A stretch of 10,198 bases of DNA, from the NCBI GenBank assembly GCA_036939975.1, contig JALLPB010001351.1:1-10198 (forward strand), in the 5' to 3' direction. This document shows, in pieces, positions 7,101 to 10,198 of this stretch. Every line of letters begins with the position of its first letter. Positions within the stretch are counted from its first letter, which is position 1. The position numbers and the translations under genes were made by a program. The notes below the pieces were generated by a model. That model saw nothing but the letters and a program-made list of their open reading frames with translations, was not told the origin of the DNA and ran no database searches. Origin of the DNA: Cyclostephanos tholiformis (Eukaryota > Bacillariophyta > Thalassiosirophyceae > Thalassiosirales > Thalassiosiraceae).

Positions 7101-9212
7101 TCGGTGTTGTCGGACGTGTTGTGGGCTTGGACGTCGGCTTGCGTGTTGTAGGTTTGATTGTAGGTGTTGATGTAGGTTTACTGCTTATGTCTTCGACTGC
7201 CGTGATAGTTATGGTCAGATTCTGCGTTGGTACAAACATTCCAACAATGTTTATGCCATCTTTCATAATTGGATCGGACGACGAAGCATAAATCTCGACT
7301 GCATCGATGTTTGTGGAAAATACTCCAGCTGCTTCAGCAATAACAAAAATGGTATGGAGTTCTCCAAGGAACGTAGTATTAACTGAGAATTCGAACACAT
7401 CGCCTGCCACTAGATGATGTTGAAACATGTTGTTATCGGCGCCCTCGGACTCAAAATGGTAGATTAACTCTTCGATAGTAGAATTTTCAAGAGCAGATTT
7501 GACGGAGTAACTCCCAACTGTGCTGAATACATGATAATTGACTGTTTCCAGGTCAGGAACTTCCCCAGCATACGAGGGAAAGTCCCACATAAAATCAATC
7601 TTGCCAGCATTAATAGATGCCGCATTTTCGATCCCATCAAAAAACAAAGGGGTCTCGGATGGAGCTTGCGATGGCACTGTTGACGGTTCGTCCGAGGGAG
7701 TGTTGGATGGACTAATGCTGGGAGAGTCCGTCGGGGCAGCAGTCGGCTGGCGTGTAGAGGGCTGACGTGTAGATGGCTTACGTGTTGTGGGCTTGCGCGT
7801 GGTTGGGCGTGCTGTAGGACCAACCGGCTGGAGTGTTTTCGGCTTTGGCGATGTTGGAAGTTGTGTGGGGATTGATGAGGGTCGACTGGTCGGTGGCTTT
7901 TAAAAAGAAGGGGATCCAATGTTTAGAGGATAAATAACAAATAGTATGTATGCAAGGGAAGACCAATCCGCTGTTTTGAGGGGGCGTACCGTTGTTGGAG
8001 GAGATACTGGCTTACTGGTGGGCTTCAGTGATGTAGGCGCATGTGTTGTAGGCTTCGATGAAATGGGCTTTGACGATATTGGCTTTGGTGTTCCGTTGAC
8101 TCCATCGCAATGTTCAGCAGTAACCCCACACCAGCCGAATCGGCTGCAGCATTCTCCTTGATTAGGACAGAAACCGTTGCCTACGTTACCACTACCACAA
8201 GTCCCAACAGATGGCTTGATAGTTGCGGGAGCAATCACCGGCTTAAATGTGGTTGGATGCTTTTGGAATGAAGGAGGGAGAGGTAAGTTAGAGGATGAAT
8301 AACAAATATGTATGCAAAAAGTCAGAAAAAGATGATTAATCTGGCACTTACCATTGTTGGAGGAGATACCGGCTTACTTGATGGCTTCAACGTGGTAGGC
8401 TTTTGTGTTGTGGGCATCGTTGTTCCACAAAATTCAGCAGTAACGCCACACCAGCCGAATTGGCTGCAGCATTGCCCTTGAACAGGACAGATCCCATTGC
8501 CTACGCTTCCACTTCCACAAGTTCTTGGGCCATCACAGAATTCAGCCGTAACATCACACCAGCCGAATTGGCTGCAACATTGCCCTTGAATAGGACAGAC
8601 TCCGTTGCCGACTTTTCCACCACCACAAGTTCCGAATATTGAGCCACCGCAATGTTCAGCGGAAACGCCACACCAGCCGAATTGACTGCAGCATTCTCCT
8701 TCATTCAAGCAGATCCCATTGCCGACATTTCCACCGCCACAAGTTCCGATCAATGCCGAGAGTTCAAGCAGGGGAGAAGATTCGTCAAAGAAGTTAAGCT
8801 TGCGAGTATCCCCCCCGACCTTCGTCAAATCTGACAAGCTCCCATCAACCTGTCCACTGTGTTCTTGCTTTGGTGCGAGAAGTGCCCCACCCCTAAGACC
8901 GCCACTGCGGCTTGGATCGGCGGTAACATCATCGTCATTGATTGCAGGGGCAACTTTGAAGGCCATGTTGCCCTCTAGACGCTCGATTAGAGCATCATTC
9001 TTGTCGGTCGATTTCTCTCGACGAAGGCCAACGTCATGGGGAGCAATCGAAACTTCGGGGATAATTTGAACGCTGCGAGAAGATGCGAACTCAGAGACAG
9101 AGCCAGCACCAGCATCAAAATTTCCGTCAATCTTGTACTTGGCGTGATGGATATCAGTGGCGTTCACATGCAGGATGCCGAGAAGAAGTAGGGCAGAGAC
9201 GATAGTCTTCAT
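4150..9212 (-). CDS. secreted modular chitinase-like protein: signal peptide, four CBM18, S/T/P linkers, unknown middle, GH19 (three exons)
   Basis: The coding sequence joins 9212-8352, 8259-7990 and 7896-4150, giving 287 + 90 + 1,248 = 1,625 codons with both introns in phase 0. The start ATG (9210-9212) has A at -3 and an in-frame TGA six codons upstream. Residues 1-18 are a signal peptide with a cleavage-like VNA/T. Residues 19-155 are polar with no recognised domain. CBM18 modules sit at about 157-189, 195-226, 231-262 and 307-338. Linkers of PTTRKPT type cover 265-306, 339-460 and 616-693. Residues about 461-615 look like a beta-sandwich. Residues about 694-1230 are not recognised. GH19 spans about 1250-1625 with RET (Glu1310), CCWWGRGVIQTTG (from 1472), ELKWIAGIFFW and GIVNRGC. 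GH19 enzymes hydrolyse beta-1,4-linked N-acetylglucosamine. The product should be exported to the wall or medium. It could act on self chitin or on foreign chitin, and activity itself is inferred. Confidence 0.85.
4153..5235 (-). other. GH19 chitinase-like catalytic domain
   Basis: Residues about 1265-1625 contain, in order, AAFLGQAMRETIIYDACDE (the helix carrying the general-acid Glu, normally in an HET motif), FYPMSSSCGQLGQSY, APPPLFCGPKEKYN, CCWWGRGVIQTTG (matching the family's YYGRGPIQLT substrate-cleft block), NPQALC, ELKWIAGIFFW and GIVNRGC. Many cysteines suggest disulfides, fitting export. The His before the general-acid Glu is Arg here, and the second catalytic Glu cannot be assigned with confidence. 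Confidence 0.8.
5336..6948 (-). other. unrecognised region between second linker and GH19 domain
   Basis: About 537 residues (694-1230) match no family I can name. It begins with a probable beta segment (FILEFNGLLRSE, VVLYVTEGRLED) and then a basic stretch SMHRHRHLISRMDSRRL that could be a processing site. A helical glycine-spaced stretch, FWGAIVNGANKFKDGIVKGF, follows, and then about 350 residues of alternating hydrophobic strands (LTVRADLFVKIKVSLHEL, YSLGVELTLALVIEK). Cysteines are few. This suggests a large beta-rich fold behind a short amphipathic helical segment. Confidence 0.6.
6949..7182 (-). repeat. second Ser/Thr/Pro linker
   Basis: Residues about 616-693 consist of KPTTRKPT and KPTSKPTT-like repeats between two beta-rich segments. 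Positions 7000-7104 repeat the order of motifs of the first linker: PKPxTLQPxGP, then TARPTT, KPTTRKPT and RPST. Plus-strand reading gives a valine/glycine-rich frame (VVGLDVG-like) that is only the shadow of this repeat. Confidence 0.85.
7675..7890 (-). repeat. first long Ser/Thr/Pro linker in exon 3
   Basis: Exon 3 opens with about 80 residues made almost only of Pro, Thr, Ser, Arg and Lys, with short periods such as PTTRK, PSTRQ and later SPSNTPSDEPST. Such linkers are usually extended and O-glycosylated. The block at 7768-7848 reappears in the second linker. Confidence 0.85.
7897..7989 (-). other. intron 2 (93 nt, phase 0)
   Basis: The donor GTACGC (7989-7984) follows codons ending CCA ACA ACG, and the acceptor TTTTTAAAAG ends at 7897. 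Removal joins SPPTT to PPTSRPS and opens the 1,248-codon exon 3. The frame upstream of the acceptor has a TAA immediately next to it, so splicing is needed to link the signal peptide and chitin-binding modules to the GH19 exon. The donor is weaker than that of intron 1 (C at +4 instead of A). Confidence 0.8.
8107..8202 (-). repeat. CBM18 module 4, alone in exon 2
   Basis: Residues about 307-338 (TCGSGNVGNGFCP, ECCSRFGWCGVTAEHC) form a fourth copy, separated from module 3 by a linker and intron 1. It is followed by a KPISSKP-type linker that ends, as exon 1 does, in SKPVSPPT just before the next intron. Confidence 0.9.
8260..8351 (-). other. intron 1 (92 nt, phase 0)
   Basis: The donor GTAAGT (8351-8346) follows exon codons ending CCA ACA ATG, and the acceptor CCAAAAG ends at 8260. 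Reading through instead meets a stop after nine codons. Removal joins SPPTM to HPTTFKP and keeps the linker style and the frame into module 4. CTAAC about 30 bases before the acceptor is a plausible branch point. Confidence 0.85.
8427..8522 (-). repeat. CBM18 module 3
   Basis: Residues about 231-262 (TCGSGSVGNGICP, QCCSQFGWCGVTAEFC) follow module 2 at a spacing of 108 bases. Modules 2 and 3 are very similar at DNA level around ccagccgaattggctgca, pointing to recent tandem duplication. A threonine/proline linker and then intron 1 follow. Confidence 0.9.
8535..8630 (-). repeat. CBM18 module 2
   Basis: Residues about 195-226 (TCGGGKVGNGVCP, QCCSQFGWCDVTAEFC) repeat module 1 at a spacing of 114 bases. 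The glycine after the fifth cysteine is Asp here, the only one of the four modules with that change. Confidence 0.9.
8646..8744 (-). repeat. CBM18 (hevein-type chitin-binding) module 1
   Basis: Residues about 157-189 read TCGGGNVGNGICL, then GECCSQFGWCGVSAEHC. The CC-S-x-F-G-W-C-G core is the hevein signature, with Ser and aromatics that contact N-acetylglucosamine in known members. Six cysteines are present, against eight in plant hevein. Confidence 0.9.
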
Positions 9213-9345
9213 TGTTGAAATTTTAAATCAAGGCGTTGTTACTGATCAAGTTGTCTAGAAAGTTGAGGGAATTTTATGAGAAAAAGTTTGGCCAGAGCGA
9301 GATCCTTGATACTCTTGTCTTTGATGACACATTTTGCTTTTTTCC

Positions 9346-9500
9346 CCATGTCTTGCTTGTCCTGCTATTGCCATGTCTTGCTCTTGCCATGTCTTGCTCT
9401 TGCCATGTCTTGCTCTTGCCACGTCTTTCTCTTGCCAGGTCTTGCTCTTGCCATGCCTTCTCTTGCTCTTGCCATGTCTTGCTGCCATGCCATGCCTTCT
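9346..9500. repeat. 16-bp minisatellite upstream of the chitinase gene
   Basis: The unit ccatgtcttgctcttg recurs at an exact 16-base step starting at 9371, 9387, 9403, 9419, 9435 and 9451, then after 21 bases at 9472, with degenerate copies at both ends (9346 and after 9487). As 16 is not a multiple of three, the open frames through it on either strand are repeat shadows, not genes. It lies about 135-290 bases upstream of the chitinase start codon, in the likely promoter or 5' UTR. Confidence 0.9.
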
Positions 9501-9717
9501 TGATCAGTCTCCCTTTCGTTTGTACATTGTGTCTTGTCCTTGTGCCAAGACTACAATCTTCACAAGCAGGATCAAGTATACCATGAAATAGCAGGTGTAT
9601 CATCCCAAAACCAAGTACAGTAGTGGCAATGTCTTGGTCTTGATCGTTGTGGATGTTGGTGACGAAAGACAATGCCTCCCTGGAGGGGAACAATTGCAAT
9701 GCATGTGCTCCAGCAAA

Positions 9718-9749
9718 TAATGTGACCGTTGGTCATATACGTCACATTA
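9718..9749. repeat. 9-bp inverted repeat with 14-base spacer
   Basis: TAATGTGAC (9718-9726) is perfectly complementary in reverse to GTCACATTA (9741-9749). A second, nested repeat TGACC-GTT-GGTCA occupies 9723-9735. It could be a dimeric transcription-factor site or simply AT-rich chance; there is no gene next to it other than the chitinase start about 510 bases away. Confidence 0.4.
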
Positions 9750-10159
9750 ATTAGGAATAATCAACATGACGATGTTCAACGCGGTTCAGCCCTAACGATC
9801 AATTCTGATATTTTTCTACATTGACGCAGGAAATAATGGTCGGCGGTTCAAAGAAGCGGCGAATTTGGCGTGGAGGGTGGAGGGTTCGACGCGTCAGGTG
9901 TGGAGGGTTAATCTGAAGGTGTCTCATACCACTATGGTGGGGACAAAGCTTTCCATGATCCATGATTGATGCGAGGGTGGATTAATTAGCAGTTGGGTGG
10001 GGAAATCAGACTGATATGGTATTAGGTAGGCTGTGATTTCTTTGACGTAGTCGTATACATGTATCCATAGGAACAGTTGAGAACTTTTTTTTTTGGATGG
10101 TGTCTTACGGATTCTTTGCAGGTGGGCTGTGGTTTTTTTCATGCCCAGGAAGACACTGG

Positions 10160-10196
10160 ATTTTGGGGGGGGAGTCAATGAGGGCGCCCCCAAAAT
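10160..10196. repeat. 10-bp inverted repeat (G-run/C-run hairpin) at the right edge
   Basis: ATTTTGGGGG (10160-10169) pairs with CCCCCAAAAT (10187-10196) over a 17-base loop. It could be the end of a small inverted-repeat element continuing past the window, or a stand-alone hairpin. Confidence 0.4.
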
Positions 10197-10198
10197 TG

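Larger units (their letters stand above)
9501..10198. other. non-coding region at the right edge
   Basis: No convincing gene is seen. Open frames here are short and low in recognisable motifs; the 89-codon minus frame at 9924-10193 has no family resemblance. Visible structure is limited to the inverted repeat at 9718-9749, three copies of gtggagggt (9870-9878, 9877-9885, 9900-9908), a run of ten T at 10085-10094 and a hairpin at the right end. No tRNA or rRNA was recognised. Confidence 0.5.

Noticed and set aside
6896..7291. Plus-strand Val/Gly-rich frames (VVGLDVGVDVVG-like).
   Set aside because: They are the complement of the Pro/Thr linker codons of the minus-strand gene.
7675..7677. GTG at this point as start of a separate 1,175-residue GH19 protein.
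   Set aside because: The same frame stays open for 73 more codons of linker up to a good splice acceptor, and joining the exons supplies a signal peptide; an isolated start here would lack one.
7987..8238. Exon 2 as a separate small CBM18 gene.
   Set aside because: It has no signal peptide or ATG of its own and is bordered by splice sites in matching phase.
8403..8834. Plus-strand frames with repeated ATPAELAA motifs.
   Set aside because: They are the opposite-strand reading of the tandem CBM18 modules; the repeated look comes from those modules.
9015..9040. GLRRE in the N-terminal region as an RxLR-type host-targeting motif.
   Set aside because: The residue order is not RxLR, no acidic EER motif follows as a pair, and nothing else points to an oomycete effector.
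9236..9699. Several overlapping open frames on both strands with repeating Leu/Cys/His or Arg/Lys/Gln motifs.
   Set aside because: They read through the 16-bp minisatellite. Its unit is not a multiple of three, so the same repeat gives repeating peptides in all frames; none continues into recognisable protein.
9841..9910. GGTTCGA-like sequence as a tRNA T-loop.
   Set aside because: No acceptor stem, anticodon arm or D-arm can be paired around it.
9924..10193. 89-codon minus-strand frame at the right edge.
   Set aside because: It has no recognisable motif, low-information composition and includes the poly-A/T run; chance openness is the simpler reading.
1..10198. CRISPR array, prophage or bacterial operon.
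   Set aside because: No spacer-separated repeats of suitable length; spliced gene, copia element and domain style are eukaryotic.

Overview
The window looks like nuclear DNA of a photosynthetic stramenopile, most likely a diatom. The reasons are: a Ty1/copia polyprotein of the kind abundant in diatom genomes; a large secreted chitin-active protein with the KPT/TTRK-type Ser/Thr/Pro linkers common in diatom secreted proteins; introns of 92 and 93 nt with GT...AG ends; and moderate GC content. The assignment rests on protein style, not on a marker gene, and no species can be named.

Layout. (1) Positions 1 to about 3631, plus strand: the 3' two thirds of a Ty1/copia retrotransposon. It enters from the left edge and shows, in order, an integrase, a chromodomain-like segment, reverse transcriptase and RNase H. 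It looks dead: an in-frame TGA (2339-2341) splits the reverse transcriptase, the third catalytic acid of the integrase is lysine, and the RNase H tail has decayed. (2) Positions 3632-4149: the presumed 3' end of the element (an LTR cannot be proved because the 5' copy is outside the window) and short inverted repeats near the 3' end of the next gene. (3) Positions 4150-9212, minus strand: one three-exon gene for a secreted protein of about 1,625 residues. It has a signal peptide, four hevein-type chitin-binding modules (CBM18), long Ser/Thr/Pro linkers, two beta-rich segments, a large region I do not recognise, and a C-terminal GH19 chitinase-like domain. (4) Positions 9213-10198: non-coding upstream DNA with a 16-bp minisatellite about 135-290 bp before the start codon and several small inverted repeats.

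The retroelement and the chitinase gene converge tail to tail and are not functionally linked. The chitinase gene appears to have grown by internal duplication: the CBM18 units, one linker block, and the intron with its flanking exon end each occur in recognisably related copies. The secreted product probably binds chitin through its N-terminal modules and presents the GH19 domain on a long flexible stalk, either for remodelling the cell's own chitin or for acting on chitin of other organisms; the sequence does not say which.
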